This document shows, piece after piece, positions 25,923-34,715 of a stretch of 64,000 nt of DNA. The translations under genes were made by a program, and so were the position numbers. The number at the start of each line of letters is the position of its first letter. Position 1 is the stretch's first letter. The DNA comes from RBG-16-57-11 sp964503145 (GTDB taxonomy: Bacteria; Chloroflexota; Anaerolineae; Anaerolineales; UBA4823), in the NCBI GenBank assembly GCA_964503145.1, contig CAZCYV010000001.1:868001-932000 (forward strand). The letters run 5' to 3'. The notes beneath the pieces are model-generated. The model had not been told where the DNA came from and searched no databases. It saw only the letters and a program-made list of their open reading frames with translations.

Positions 25923-27847
25923 GGTTTGCTGCCTTCTTGTTGAGACGGTTTGGCGTTCACCGGTTGCGCCGGGAGAGTTGTGGCGGGGACTGCGTGCAGG
26001 CTCGCCAGCTTATCCGCCATGAACTTCGCCCGCTGCGCCAGGTCCCTGCGCCCATGAAACGCCCACCAATCCACATAATATCCCAATTCGATGGCTGCCT
26101 CCGGCAAGCCTGCCAACAACGCTTGCGCTGCATCATATTCGCCGGCCCAGACATAAGCATAGCCCAGATTTTTGACCACGCCGCGGTGTCGCGGATCTGC
26201 CCGATAGGCCTGTTGCAAGTGCGCGATGGCGGTGGAGAAGTCCTGGCGCAGTAGAGCGATCAAACCCAGGCGATGATTGGCCGTCCGGTTGGCAGGCGCC
26301 AGCAAGACCGCCTGCTCGAGGAGGCGTTGAGCGTCCCCCAGCTTCTCGACCGTCTGCGGTTCGAGCCATTCACCCGAGGGGAAATCGCTCAGCTCCACTT
26401 GCGCCATGCGCACCGCCCCCAGGTTCGCCAGCCAGCCCGCCGCCAGCGGCTTCCAGGCGAGCGCGGCGCCAACGGCGATCAGCAGCGCCAGCAATCTAGC
26501 CGTCCAGCCTATTCGACGCCGAACACCTAGCAATTCGGACCAGCGGACGAGCTTCGAAGGGAGCAGATGGCGCAAAGTGCTGGCCTGCGGATGGACGAAG
26601 ACGGCCAGCCCGGCGACAACCCACACCAACGGCGTGCCTGATTCGCCATACAAAGGATCGTCCACCACCCCGTGGATAGCCATGACGATCAAACTGGCGA
26701 GGGCCGCCCGGCGCAACAGATCGATCCCCAGCTTTGTCGGATCCCCTTCGGGCGACCGCAAGAGCAGCAGGGCGCTGCCAGCCCAGATCACCAACAGCAT
26801 CAGCAGGCCAAACAGCCCCTGCTCTACAGCCACATCCAGATACAGGTTGTGAGCGTAGCGGAACATCACGTTGGGGATGACCAGCATATATTGCGAGAAA
26901 AGCCCCGGGAAAGCCTCCAGCCCGCCGCCCGTGAAGGGGAAATCGCCGATCAGGTGCAGGGTCAATGCATCGATCCCCAACCGGCTCTGACCGGTAGGCA
27001 GCCCTGGCACGAGATCGAGAACCCGCCCCAGGCCGCCCGAAAGCGCCAACAGCATGCCGACGGCCAGGAGGCCAGCAACGAAGCCACCCCCTATCAAAGC
27101 AAACTTCCGTCGCTCTGTCAGCAGTTTCCCGCCCAACGCCCAGACCAGCCAAAAGCCCAAGCCCGCCGCCAGCGCCGCCCAGGCCCCTCGCGAGCTGGTG
27201 AGAGTGATCGTCAGCGCCATCACCCCGGCGCAGAGCGCTCCCCAGGCCAACAATAGCCGCGCCCGCTTGTGAGCCCGCCTCTGCTCCCAGGCGGCGATCC
27301 CTAGCGCCAGGGTAATGGGGAAGAGGCCCGCCAGAACCCCGGCCATCGTGTTCGGCGGCAACGTCTCCCCAGGCAGCGTCGGGCGCATGCGCATCCACGC
27401 CAGCCCAATGCGGTAGAGCAGGCGGAAATCGGCCGGTAATTCCCGCCAATCGTACACCAACAGGAAGTTCAGGCTGAGCCAAAGCCCGCACAGCCCCAAC
27501 AGGGCGCTCAACCCCCAGAAGTTCTCCCACGGCTGGCCGGCGATGGCGTAGTACCAGCACAGCGCCAGCAGCAGCATCCAGAATTTTTCCCACGCCGCTT
27601 CGCGCTGATAGGCTGCCCAAACCCCCACCAGCGAGGTCAGCCCGAACAGCAACAACGCAACATCGAACGGCGTGCGCCGAAATACAAAGCGGCCAGCGCA
27701 GAGCCTAATCCCGCAATACACCACGATCGCCAGGATTGGCAACCACGCTGGCCCCCCTGATGTTAGCCACCCCAGGCTACTGATTGAGAGCCAGGCCAGG
27801 CCGACAAATTGCAGCCTGCCCTCTTGGCAAATTGTCCTAATCGGCAA
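25919..27847 (-). CDS. O-antigen ligase-like membrane protein with C-terminal TPR region
   Basis: 642 residues. Ten or more membrane segments occupy the first 470 residues, with a long extracytoplasmic loop and the segment NVMFRYAHNLYLDVAVEQG, the His-containing motif of the Wzy_C/O-antigen-ligase family. The last 150 residues are soluble tetratricopeptide-like repeats (NRTANHRLGLIALLRQ, YRADPRHRGVVKNLGYAYV). The predicted job is transfer or polymerisation of lipid-linked glycan on the outer face of the membrane. The start is TTG 27847, overlapping the radical SAM gene by 11 bases; its exact position is uncertain. Confidence 0.8.
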   Translation of the reverse strand: MPIRTICQEGRLQFVGLAWLSISSLGWLTSGGPAWLPILAIVVYCGIRLCAGRFVFRRTPFDVALLLFGLTSLVGVWAAYQREAAWEKFWMLLLALCWYYAIAGQPWENFWGLSALLGLCGLWLSLNFLLVYDWRELPADFRLLYRIGLAWMRMRPTLPGETLPPNTMAGVLAGLFPITLALGIAAWEQRRAHKRARLLLAWGALCAGVMALTITLTSSRGAWAALAAGLGFWLVWALGGKLLTERRKFALIGGGFVAGLLAVGMLLALSGGLGRVLDLVPGLPTGQSRLGIDALTLHLIGDFPFTGGGLEAFPGLFSQYMLVIPNVMFRYAHNLYLDVAVEQGLFGLLMLLVIWAGSALLLLRSPEGDPTKLGIDLLRRAALASLIVMAIHGVVDDPLYGESGTPLVWVVAGLAVFVHPQASTLRHLLPSKLVRWSELLGVRRRIGWTARLLALLIAVGAALAWKPLAAGWLANLGAVRMAQVELSDFPSGEWLEPQTVEKLGDAQRLLEQAVLLAPANRTANHRLGLIALLRQDFSTAIAHLQQAYRADPRHRGVVKNLGYAYVWAGEYDAAQALLAGLPEAAIELGYYVDWWAFHGRRDLAQRAKFMADKLASLHAVPATTLPAQPVNAKPSQQEGSKP

Positions 27848-29495
27848 ACTCTTGATTTCTGGTGGACCAGCTGAGGTGCTCCAGGCCCACCCTGACCGCC
27901 GATTTGAAGGTCGAGATATCCGAGAGCAGCATCTTCAGATAGGTCATCATCGGCCCGGGGCGAAACGCCCATTCGCGGAAGGCGCGCTTCTGCCAGTACA
28001 TTAACCGCTCAGCCGGCAGACCGGGATAGTCCAGCACTGTTTCTTTGTCCATGTCCACCTGCTCCCAGCGCGTGCCCGGGCGGAACCAGCCGTTGCGCAC
28101 CACCTCGAAGAAGAACGGCGTGCCCGGGTAGGGGGCGGCGATGTGGAACAGGGCGATATCCAGGGGTAGTTGCTTGGCGAAGTCGATCGTCTGGCGGATG
28201 CTCTCTTCGGTCTCGGTCGGCAAACCAATGATGAAATAGCCCCAGTTCTTGATCCCGGCCCTTTTCGACCAGATGAGCGCCTTCTTGACCTTGTCCAGGG
28301 AGATGCCTTTGCGGGCATGCCGCAACACCTGCTCGTTGCCGCTCTCCAGCCCCCAGGAGATCAGGTAACAACCCGCTTTGCCCATCAGGGTCAGCATCTC
28401 CTCGTCCACATAATCCACCCGGCTGTTGCACATCCAGCGCATATTGATCTTTTCCTCAATCATCAGCTTGCATAGCTCGACCACCTGATCGCGCGAGACG
28501 GTGAACAGGTCGGCGTACATGTGGATCCAGTTGATGCCCAGCGACTTGAGCTTCCACAGCTCTTCCATGATCAGTTTGGGGGAGCGCACCCGCACCGAAT
28601 ACTGGTAACTGACATGCTTGATGCAGTAGGTGCAGCCAGCCGTGCAGCCACGGCTGGTGACGATGAAGGTGAAGGGCCCCTTGATCAGCGGCATGCGATA
28701 TTTATCCAGCGGCAACAGTTCATGCATCGGGATGGGCAAGTCGTCCAGGTCCGCCAGGAACGGCCGCGGGAAATTGACCACGATATCTTCGCCCTTGCGC
28801 CACGCCAGGCCTTTGATACCATACATATCCACGCTGCCATCTGGATTGAAAGACGGCTTATAGGTCGGGTCATGCTTTTCGAATAGGCGCTGAATTTCCG
28901 GCGAGCGTTGTTCGATCTTGCCTTCCAGGTGATCCAACAGATCGCGGATGGTCAGATCTGGCTCGCCCACCAGGCCGAAATCCAGGCTGGGGTATGGGCG
29001 CAGGGTTTCTCGCGGGATCGGGGTGACGTGGGTGCCGAAGACGATCGTCCTGGCGCCGCGCGCCTTAGCCAGAAAACAGCCATACATGTCGTTTTCCAGC
29101 GTCGGGGCGGTGAGCTGGGTCAGATAATACTTGGGCTGGTATTTATCCAGCAGCCGGGTGAACTCGGGCCAGCGCATGCGCTCAGCGTTGGCGTCGATGA
29201 TCTTCACTTTGTACACGGGGTGCAGCAGGGCGGCCATCTGGGCCAGCGAGACCTGCGGCCAGACCATGTTCTCGCGCGTGCGGCGGCCCACACGATGCTG
29301 CGTGCGGATCCATAGTTCGCCGTCCGGCGTAGGAGGGTTGACCAGCAGGATATCGACTGCGTCTTGCGAGCGCGGTCTTTCCAGGGTCACCTGCTGTACG
29401 ATATTGTCTGCATCCGGGAAATTCGCCGGGCGCACCGCAGGCAGCCGGCGGCTGCCCAGATTCTGCCACTTGATGTCGTTCGTTTCTGTTGTCAT
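27837..29495 (-). CDS. B12-binding radical SAM protein
   Basis: 552 residues. The N-terminal 180 residues fit a cobalamin-binding Rossmann domain (ILLVNPPTPDGELW, then VIDANAERM-like and FGTHVTPIP segments). The radical SAM cluster motif is RGCTAGCTYC, a CX3CX2C, near residue 290, followed by a TIM-barrel core (GLESGNEQVLRHARKG, GLPTETEESI). Such enzymes catalyse methylations or rearrangements at unactivated carbon, for example on lipids, hopanoids or sugars. It overlaps the GT2 gene upstream as ATGA, so it is tied to glycan synthesis. The substrate is unknown. Confidence 0.85.
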   Translation of the reverse strand: MTTETNDIKWQNLGSRRLPAVRPANFPDADNIVQQVTLERPRSQDAVDILLVNPPTPDGELWIRTQHRVGRRTRENMVWPQVSLAQMAALLHPVYKVKIIDANAERMRWPEFTRLLDKYQPKYYLTQLTAPTLENDMYGCFLAKARGARTIVFGTHVTPIPRETLRPYPSLDFGLVGEPDLTIRDLLDHLEGKIEQRSPEIQRLFEKHDPTYKPSFNPDGSVDMYGIKGLAWRKGEDIVVNFPRPFLADLDDLPIPMHELLPLDKYRMPLIKGPFTFIVTSRGCTAGCTYCIKHVSYQYSVRVRSPKLIMEELWKLKSLGINWIHMYADLFTVSRDQVVELCKLMIEEKINMRWMCNSRVDYVDEEMLTLMGKAGCYLISWGLESGNEQVLRHARKGISLDKVKKALIWSKRAGIKNWGYFIIGLPTETEESIRQTIDFAKQLPLDIALFHIAAPYPGTPFFFEVVRNGWFRPGTRWEQVDMDKETVLDYPGLPAERLMYWQKRAFREWAFRPGPMMTYLKMLLSDISTFKSAVRVGLEHLSWSTRNQEFAD

Positions 29496-30754
29496 GTTCT
29501 ACCTACCTGTAATCCTTCATAACTCGACTCGCTCTTGGATGAAATTGCTACGACGTTCAAATCTCTTTCGACCAGGCTTTCGCGCTGGCTCAGCTCCTCC
29601 AGCACCAGCGTCAAGATCCAATAGATAATCAATTGTACCCCAACCAGGATAAACATGGCGGAACCCAGCAGGTACAACCACAGGCGACTGATCTCCCAGC
29701 CTCGAAGCCCGAGGATCAGGCTCGCCAGAGCCACTCCCAGGCCCAACAGCAAGGCGGTCAGCCCCATCCAGCCGAAGTGGCGCTCGAGCGATCCGCTGGT
29801 CAGCGGCCTGCCGAACATGCCGCGCTGGATCGGACGTTTGTTGAACAAGGAAACCAGATAATTGAAGGTCAGCCCCAGGGCGAGCACGCTGATGCCGGTG
29901 ACGCCGGAGACCACCCCCCAGAACAGAGCCGCCACGCCCAGTGGCCCAATGGTGGTGACGCCGCTCAGGCGGGCGAAGATCAGCCACGCCCCTACCGCCA
30001 AAGAGATGAGCAACCCGCCCATGCCGACCAAGCCCAGGATGCCCGCCGGATTGTACAGCAGCACCGTCCAGATGATCGAGCGCAGGAAGATCGAGCCATC
30101 TCGGAACACGCTCAGCTTGGAGCGACCAATGCGCTCGCTATAAGGGATTGGCACTTCGACCATCTTCACCCCCTCGTGCACCGCCCGGGCGCTCATCACC
30201 GGGGTCAGGTTCAGCCCATCCGGCAGAGGGTACAGCGTCTCCAGCACCTCGCGCTTGAAGACGCGCATCCCGCTGGCGCTGTCGGTGATCCGCTGGCGGC
30301 TGAGCAGACTGAGCAAGCCGGCAAAGAACAAATTGCCGATGCGGCGAGTGAGGGGCATTCTGCTCTCCGCTCCCGACATGCGCGAGCCGATGATCAGATC
30401 CCCGCCGTTCATCGCTGCCAGGCAAAGCTGGGGAAAATACTCCGGGGGATAGGTGCCGTCTGCATCCAGAAAGCCCACCAGATCGCCCTGCGAACGAGAA
30501 AAGCCGGTCTTCAGCGCCGCTCCGTAGCCGCGGTTCTTGGGATGCGAGATGAGCTTGACACAGTTTTCTCGCATCTGTATCTCCTGCGTCACCTGGCCGG
30601 TGCGATCCTTGGATCCGTCGTTGACCACCAGCAGTTCGAGCAACTTGACCCCGGCCTTCTCCAGATCCGGCCGCACATCCAAGACGCGCTGGACAATCTC
30701 GGCAATACCTTTTTCCTCGTTATAAGCTGGAATTACGATAGATAGCGTCGTCAT
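29492..30754 (-). CDS. Polyprenyl-phosphate GT2 glycosyltransferase with membrane C-terminus
   Basis: 420 residues from ATG 30754, which overlaps the acyltransferase stop as ATGA; sequence upstream in this frame is a shadow. SIVIPAYNEEKGIAEIV, VVNDGSKDRT and FLDADGTYPPEY are the signature of DPM1/ArnC-like enzymes that load a sugar on polyprenyl phosphate. Four or so hydrophobic segments follow residue 240, as in membrane-anchored members. It is likely to make the carrier-linked sugar donor for GT-C or decorating enzymes in the locus. Confidence 0.85.
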   Translation of the reverse strand: MTTLSIVIPAYNEEKGIAEIVQRVLDVRPDLEKAGVKLLELLVVNDGSKDRTGQVTQEIQMRENCVKLISHPKNRGYGAALKTGFSRSQGDLVGFLDADGTYPPEYFPQLCLAAMNGGDLIIGSRMSGAESRMPLTRRIGNLFFAGLLSLLSRQRITDSASGMRVFKREVLETLYPLPDGLNLTPVMSARAVHEGVKMVEVPIPYSERIGRSKLSVFRDGSIFLRSIIWTVLLYNPAGILGLVGMGGLLISLAVGAWLIFARLSGVTTIGPLGVAALFWGVVSGVTGISVLALGLTFNYLVSLFNKRPIQRGMFGRPLTSGSLERHFGWMGLTALLLGLGVALASLILGLRGWEISRLWLYLLGSAMFILVGVQLIIYWILTLVLEELSQRESLVERDLNVVAISSKSESSYEGLQVGRT

Positions 30755-31518
30755 AAGGTCGTTCCTTTCTTGGCATGATAAATAATTCGCCCCTCTGCGC
30801 CTGTCTCTTCGCCGGTGATCTCCCGGATTGGCCGGGCTGGAACGCCTCCGACCACCGTGTGCGGCGGCACGTCTTTGGTGACCACCGCGCCCGCAGCCAC
30901 CACCGCCCCCTTTCCGACCCGTACGCCATCGGTGATGATCGCACCGGCCCCCAACCATACGTCATCTTCGATCACAATGCCCTGCGCTGTGATCCCCTGT
31001 TCGATGAACGGCCGCTCAGGGTCATCAAAAACGTGATTGACGGCGATGATTTGGGTAAACGGGGAAGTGTAAACCCGATCGCCGATCTTTACACCCCCCT
31101 GACCGCGGATGACGCAATACTCGCCGATCAAACAATCCTTGCCGATGGTGATTCCGGAGTGCGGCAAGTCGCGGAAGTTATACACATGCAGCACTGCGCC
31201 ATGCATCACAATCGAACGATCGCCGATCTGGATGCCATTCGGGCAGGCATGCAGGTAGGTATTCTGATCCAGGTAAGCCCCATGTCCCAGGGAAATGTGG
31301 CTCGCAAAGCGCAAACGCACCCCACTCTCGATGGCCGCCCAGCCGTCCATCTTGAGGATCGAGCGGTAAACAATCCCCCGCAGGCCGATGCCGATCACGG
31401 TGGGGATCCAGCCGAACAGACCCAGGATCAGTTGCTCCCACACATAGCGCCTAAAACTCGTCGCCTGGCGCGAGAGATACAGTTTGATGCCTTGCAATGG
31501 GGAGGAATCGGCGCTCAT
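30751..31518 (-). CDS. Hexapeptide-repeat (left-handed beta-helix) acyltransferase
   Basis: 255 residues from ATG 31518. The isoleucine-rich hexapeptide pattern runs from about residue 70 to 240 (GITIGKDCLIGEYCVIRG, GIVIEDDVWLGAGAIITDG, GKGAVVAAGAVVTKDVP), with the His of AVNHVFDD in the usual catalytic position of xenobiotic/sugar O-acetyltransferases. The end VVGGVPARPIREI is typical of the family. It heads the tightly overlapped operon with GT2, radical SAM, ligase and acyltransferase-3 genes, so sugar acetylation is the likely role. Confidence 0.85.
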   Translation of the reverse strand: MSADSSPLQGIKLYLSRQATSFRRYVWEQLILGLFGWIPTVIGIGLRGIVYRSILKMDGWAAIESGVRLRFASHISLGHGAYLDQNTYLHACPNGIQIGDRSIVMHGAVLHVYNFRDLPHSGITIGKDCLIGEYCVIRGQGGVKIGDRVYTSPFTQIIAVNHVFDDPERPFIEQGITAQGIVIEDDVWLGAGAIITDGVRVGKGAVVAAGAVVTKDVPPHTVVGGVPARPIREITGEETGAEGRIIYHAKKGTTL

Positions 31519-31784
31519 GCGATTCGACAAATCCAGCCGACAAAGCGAGTGGCTCTTTGATGCCTGCTCCTGCCTATCCAGTTCGCAGGCGTGCTCCGCC
31601 CTACCGACACGAACGTGACCTCGGCCACTCTGCAAAAATGTGACAGAGCCTGGCAGCCCCCTATCAGGCCTCGACGCAGGCTCCTTTGATGTTGTTCGCC
31701 AGGCAACCCGAACAACTCATACGTAAGACGTGAGATGAAACTTAACGTGACGAAACAGATATGCAAGGTCTTGATGCTCGCCAA
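31515..31784 (-). CDS. Small unrecognised ORF, possible gene remnant
   Basis: An 89-codon frame starting with TTG at 31784 whose TGA overlaps the ATG of the acyltransferase as ATGA, the arrangement used throughout this operon. The start KTLHICFVTLSFISRLTYEL looks like the first strand and helix of a GT-B glycosyltransferase, but the rest has no recognisable pattern and no ribosome site is seen. It may be a decayed 5' end of a glycosyltransferase or chance. Nothing functional is claimed. Confidence 0.25.
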   Translation of the reverse strand: MASIKTLHICFVTLSFISRLTYELFGLPGEQHQRSLRRGLIGGCQALSHFCRVAEVTFVSVGRSTPANWIGRSRHQRATRFVGWICRIA

Positions 31785-32105
31785 ACCGAATCAGCCCCAC
31801 CTGGAGCGTACCTCGGCCAGCGGGGCAAACTGTTTCAGCTATCGAGGCACGTTCGTGTTTTCCGTAAACAGTCTGCCATGTATTCGACCTACTACCGCAT
31901 TCCCACAAAAGAGTCCAATCTCACGTGCACGATAAATGAACGGATAACAAAGATCATTTTAGGGTAAGTGCAAAGATTTGTAATCGTTACATCGGATGGT
32001 TTTCAATAGGACGGGAGTACTATTTTCTTGGGCCTCCAGATCATTCGATCATGCCATCATGGGTGGCACAAATGTGCCAATTTCGGCCACCCTGCGCCCA
32101 GCCTG
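31785..32105. other. Intergenic region without recognised gene
   Basis: About 320 bases upstream of the glycan operon. It is more AT-rich than flanking genes. I see short overlapping frames in several phases but none with a ribosome site or protein-like composition, and no strong stem. It should carry the promoter of the minus-strand operon, but no box pair was convincing. Confidence 0.4.
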
Positions 32106-32146
32106 CAAAAAACATGGCGCTGCAAGCTCGAAGCACGCAGCGCCAT
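32106..32146 (-). terminator. Intrinsic terminator after the small secreted protein gene
   Basis: A perfect 10-bp stem (32114-32123 with 32137-32146, arms ATGGCGCTGC) with a 13-base loop is followed on the minus strand by six T residues. It lies 26 bases past the stop of the gene at 32172-32582. Confidence 0.8.
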
Positions 32147-32171
32147 ACGCCTCATCAGGAATGACCATCCC

Positions 32172-32582
32172 TCAATAGATGCAACGCCATCGGCCCATCT
32201 TGACCATGCTGGGTTCGCCGCGAGTGGGCGGGTTGCCGATGCATTCCGTTACGGTGATGCGGATGTTGCGAAAGGCGTCCAGAGTGCTCGTCCGATTGAG
32301 GCGGCACAACTGCCCGGTCTTCGGGTCATAGGTCTCCATGTAATACACCCGCAGGCGATATACATCCTGCTCGAGGGTGAACTTGTAAACGTAGGGCGAC
32401 TGCCGATCCCCTTTGGGGATTGGAATGTAATAGATTCGGCTGCGATCATTCGAGATCACTCCCACCGCGATTTCCTGCCCCGATTTGTTGATAATCGTGA
32501 TCCTCGCGTAGTTGTACCCTTTCCCCGCGCCACCAATCAGGGACAAGGCGATCAAGGCGATCAGCAGCAATCGTGTTCTCAT
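32172..32582 (-). CDS. Small secreted protein of unknown function
   Basis: 136 residues with a signal peptide (LLLIALIALSLIGGAG) and a short mature domain rich in Tyr, Arg and beta-strand pattern (YNYARITIINKSGQEIAVGV, VYRLRVYYMETYD). Two cysteines near the end could pair. I do not recognise the family. It stands alone, with its own promoter at 32633-32661 and a terminator at 32106-32146, which supports it being a real gene. Confidence 0.65.
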   Translation of the reverse strand: MRTRLLLIALIALSLIGGAGKGYNYARITIINKSGQEIAVGVISNDRSRIYYIPIPKGDRQSPYVYKFTLEQDVYRLRVYYMETYDPKTGQLCRLNRTSTLDAFRNIRITVTECIGNPPTRGEPSMVKMGRWRCIY

Positions 32583-32632
32583 TAAAGTCAGATCTCCAGA
32601 CCTTTCGTCCTGTCACACCGTGAATCGAAATT

Positions 32633-32661
32633 ATTATAATTCAGCTTTCCGATTTTGTCGC
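32633..32661 (-). promoter_or_regulatory. Sigma70-type promoter for the small secreted protein
   Basis: On the minus strand GCGACA (32661-32656) and TATAAT (32638-32633) are separated by 17 bases. The start would fall near 32626, giving a leader of about 44 bases. Confidence 0.6.
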
Positions 32662-32694
32662 CATTGAATTGTTGCCCACAAAGCGTTTTTTGGT

Positions 32695-34506
32695 TCAACC
32701 GTCCTGGCTCGCCAGGAAATATTCTACTTCGAATAGAAAACGCCGCCAGGCGGGTTCGCTCTCCAACAGAATATGATTCTTGCTCTCCAGAATCGCCAGG
32801 CGCGCTCCCGGTATGAGCGAGGCCAACAGTTGACCTTCCGCCAGCGGGATGCGCAGGTCGCCGCGGGCGTGCAACACCAGCGTTGGCGCGCGAACCTGCG
32901 TCGCCAGATCGCGGACGTCGATCGTGTTGAACCCCTGAACAATGCGGGCGGCGTTTTCCGGCGTGCTCGTCAGGCGCTGCAGCTCGTTGAACGCCTGGAT
33001 TTGCTCGGCTGTCCCTTCTGGCAGGAACAGGGTCGAAAAGACCTGCCGAAAGGCGGGATGCTCTTTTCCCCATCCCAGGCGAATGAGCTGGCCGAAGACA
33101 TTGATTTCTTCGATTTGCTCCGGGGTCGGGTCCCGCATCAATTTCCCCCGCGCATAGCTGCCGTAGAGGATCAGGCGGCTGACCTTCTCCGGGTGCCTGA
33201 CGGCGTAGGCGATGGCGATCGCGCCGCCCTGCGAGATGCCTAACAACGGAAACCTCTCTGCGCCAACGGCATCCACCACCGCCTCCAGGTCTCGCACCCA
33301 GGCTTCGAAAGACATATCCGCCACGTCCCAATCGGAAAGCCCACACCCCCTTTCGTCGTAGCGCACCAGCGTATGCTTCTGCGCCAGCCCCACCAGCCAG
33401 TGCTTCCATACCGGGCTCTCCCAATCGAATTCCAGGTGGCTCAACCAGTTAGCCGCTTTGACCAGCACCGGTCCCTGGCCCACCGTGGCGTAAGCCAAGG
33501 TCACACCATCGCGAGAGCGGCAGAAGCGGATTTGCTGCTTAAGCGGGATATTGGGCTTCGGCGGTTGAGAGCGCACTTGAGCGTCCAGGTAAACCTCCTG
33601 GCTCGCCTGTCCATCGTCCAGGCCGTTGGTTTCCACTCGCAAGTCCATAGCCTGGGAAACGAGGCTATCATAATGGGCAAACCGCGCTTCAAGATCAGAA
33701 AAGTCGGCCTCCAGAGCGCTCGCTGACACCAGGGCTAAACCCTCCAGTGGGCGAAGCTGGCGCGCTTTGATGACCTCGAACAACTCCAGGGTCTCGTCTT
33801 CGGGTTCGACATCCAGCTCCTGTTTCAGGATACGAACGCACTCTTGAAACTGGCGCAAAGCGGCTGCACGCTGCCCCGACCAGGCGTAGAGTTGCATCAG
33901 CATGCGATGGGCTGGCTCATGAAAATAATCCTGCGCCAGCCATTTCCGGGCGCAGGCAATGCTTTGCTCCAACTCTCCCAATTGAATGTGCCATTCGATC
34001 AGCTTCTGCAGGGCGCCTACTAACCCTTGTCGCATTTCTTCAGCGACGAAAAACTGCCACTCGTCAAATTCCGGGCTATCTGGCAGGTTGAATCCGGCCA
34101 TAAATCGGCCGCGATAAAGCTCAATCCCTTCCTGGAGCCGTAAAGCGCACTCCTGACATAAATCATTCTGGCCGTGGGCATGCCCCAGGTGGATCTTCTG
34201 TTGAAAGACAATGGCATCCACCCAGATCTGAGCAGACTGGTTCAGACTGGCCTGAGAGCGATCGGCGCGTAGACCCTCCCCTCCCAATACCTGTTTCAAC
34301 CGAGATAGCTCGCGGCGCAAATTTGCCAGCGCGCTCGACTGGTCATGCTCCGGCCAAAACAGGGTGGCCAGAGCCTCACGCGTATGCGCCTTGCCTGTCA
34401 CAGCCAAATAGGCCAGCAAAGCGGTAGTCTTGCGGCGAGGGATCTCAACAACCCTGCCGTCCCGCTCCAACTGCGGGGCGCCAAATAAGAACAGGCGATA
34501 CATCAC
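32695..34506 (-). CDS. SARP/BTAD transcriptional regulator fused to alpha/beta hydrolase
   Basis: About 603 residues. Residues 1-95 form an OmpR-like winged helix (LFLFGAPQLERDG, RRKTTALLAYLAV) as in AfsR/SARP activators, and residues 95-250 a TPR-like bacterial transcriptional activator domain (BTAD). After a linker, residues 325-603 are an alpha/beta hydrolase with the nucleophile elbow GISQGGA and a C-terminal LESKNHILLES carrying the likely catalytic His. The hydrolase part may sense or process a small molecule and control DNA binding; that is inference. The start is GTG 34506 or the adjoining ATG 34503, and no ribosome site is visible. Confidence 0.85.
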   Translation of the reverse strand: MMYRLFLFGAPQLERDGRVVEIPRRKTTALLAYLAVTGKAHTREALATLFWPEHDQSSALANLRRELSRLKQVLGGEGLRADRSQASLNQSAQIWVDAIVFQQKIHLGHAHGQNDLCQECALRLQEGIELYRGRFMAGFNLPDSPEFDEWQFFVAEEMRQGLVGALQKLIEWHIQLGELEQSIACARKWLAQDYFHEPAHRMLMQLYAWSGQRAAALRQFQECVRILKQELDVEPEDETLELFEVIKARQLRPLEGLALVSASALEADFSDLEARFAHYDSLVSQAMDLRVETNGLDDGQASQEVYLDAQVRSQPPKPNIPLKQQIRFCRSRDGVTLAYATVGQGPVLVKAANWLSHLEFDWESPVWKHWLVGLAQKHTLVRYDERGCGLSDWDVADMSFEAWVRDLEAVVDAVGAERFPLLGISQGGAIAIAYAVRHPEKVSRLILYGSYARGKLMRDPTPEQIEEINVFGQLIRLGWGKEHPAFRQVFSTLFLPEGTAEQIQAFNELQRLTSTPENAARIVQGFNTIDVRDLATQVRAPTLVLHARGDLRIPLAEGQLLASLIPGARLAILESKNHILLESEPAWRRFLFEVEYFLASQDG

Positions 34507-34715
34507 GTTGTTTCATTTTACCGCAAACTGGATGATTCTTGACCAAAATTGCGTGGGCGCGCAGTCCATACAAGCATGCAACCTGACGATCTTCTCTACA
34601 AAAACCGTTAAAACCGCTGCCCATGAGACGCTTTTTGGGACGTTCCAGGGACAGCTGCCGTATATACTGGACATAGTTTATCAAATTAAACCATTAAGTT
34701 TAGGAGAGCGACGAG

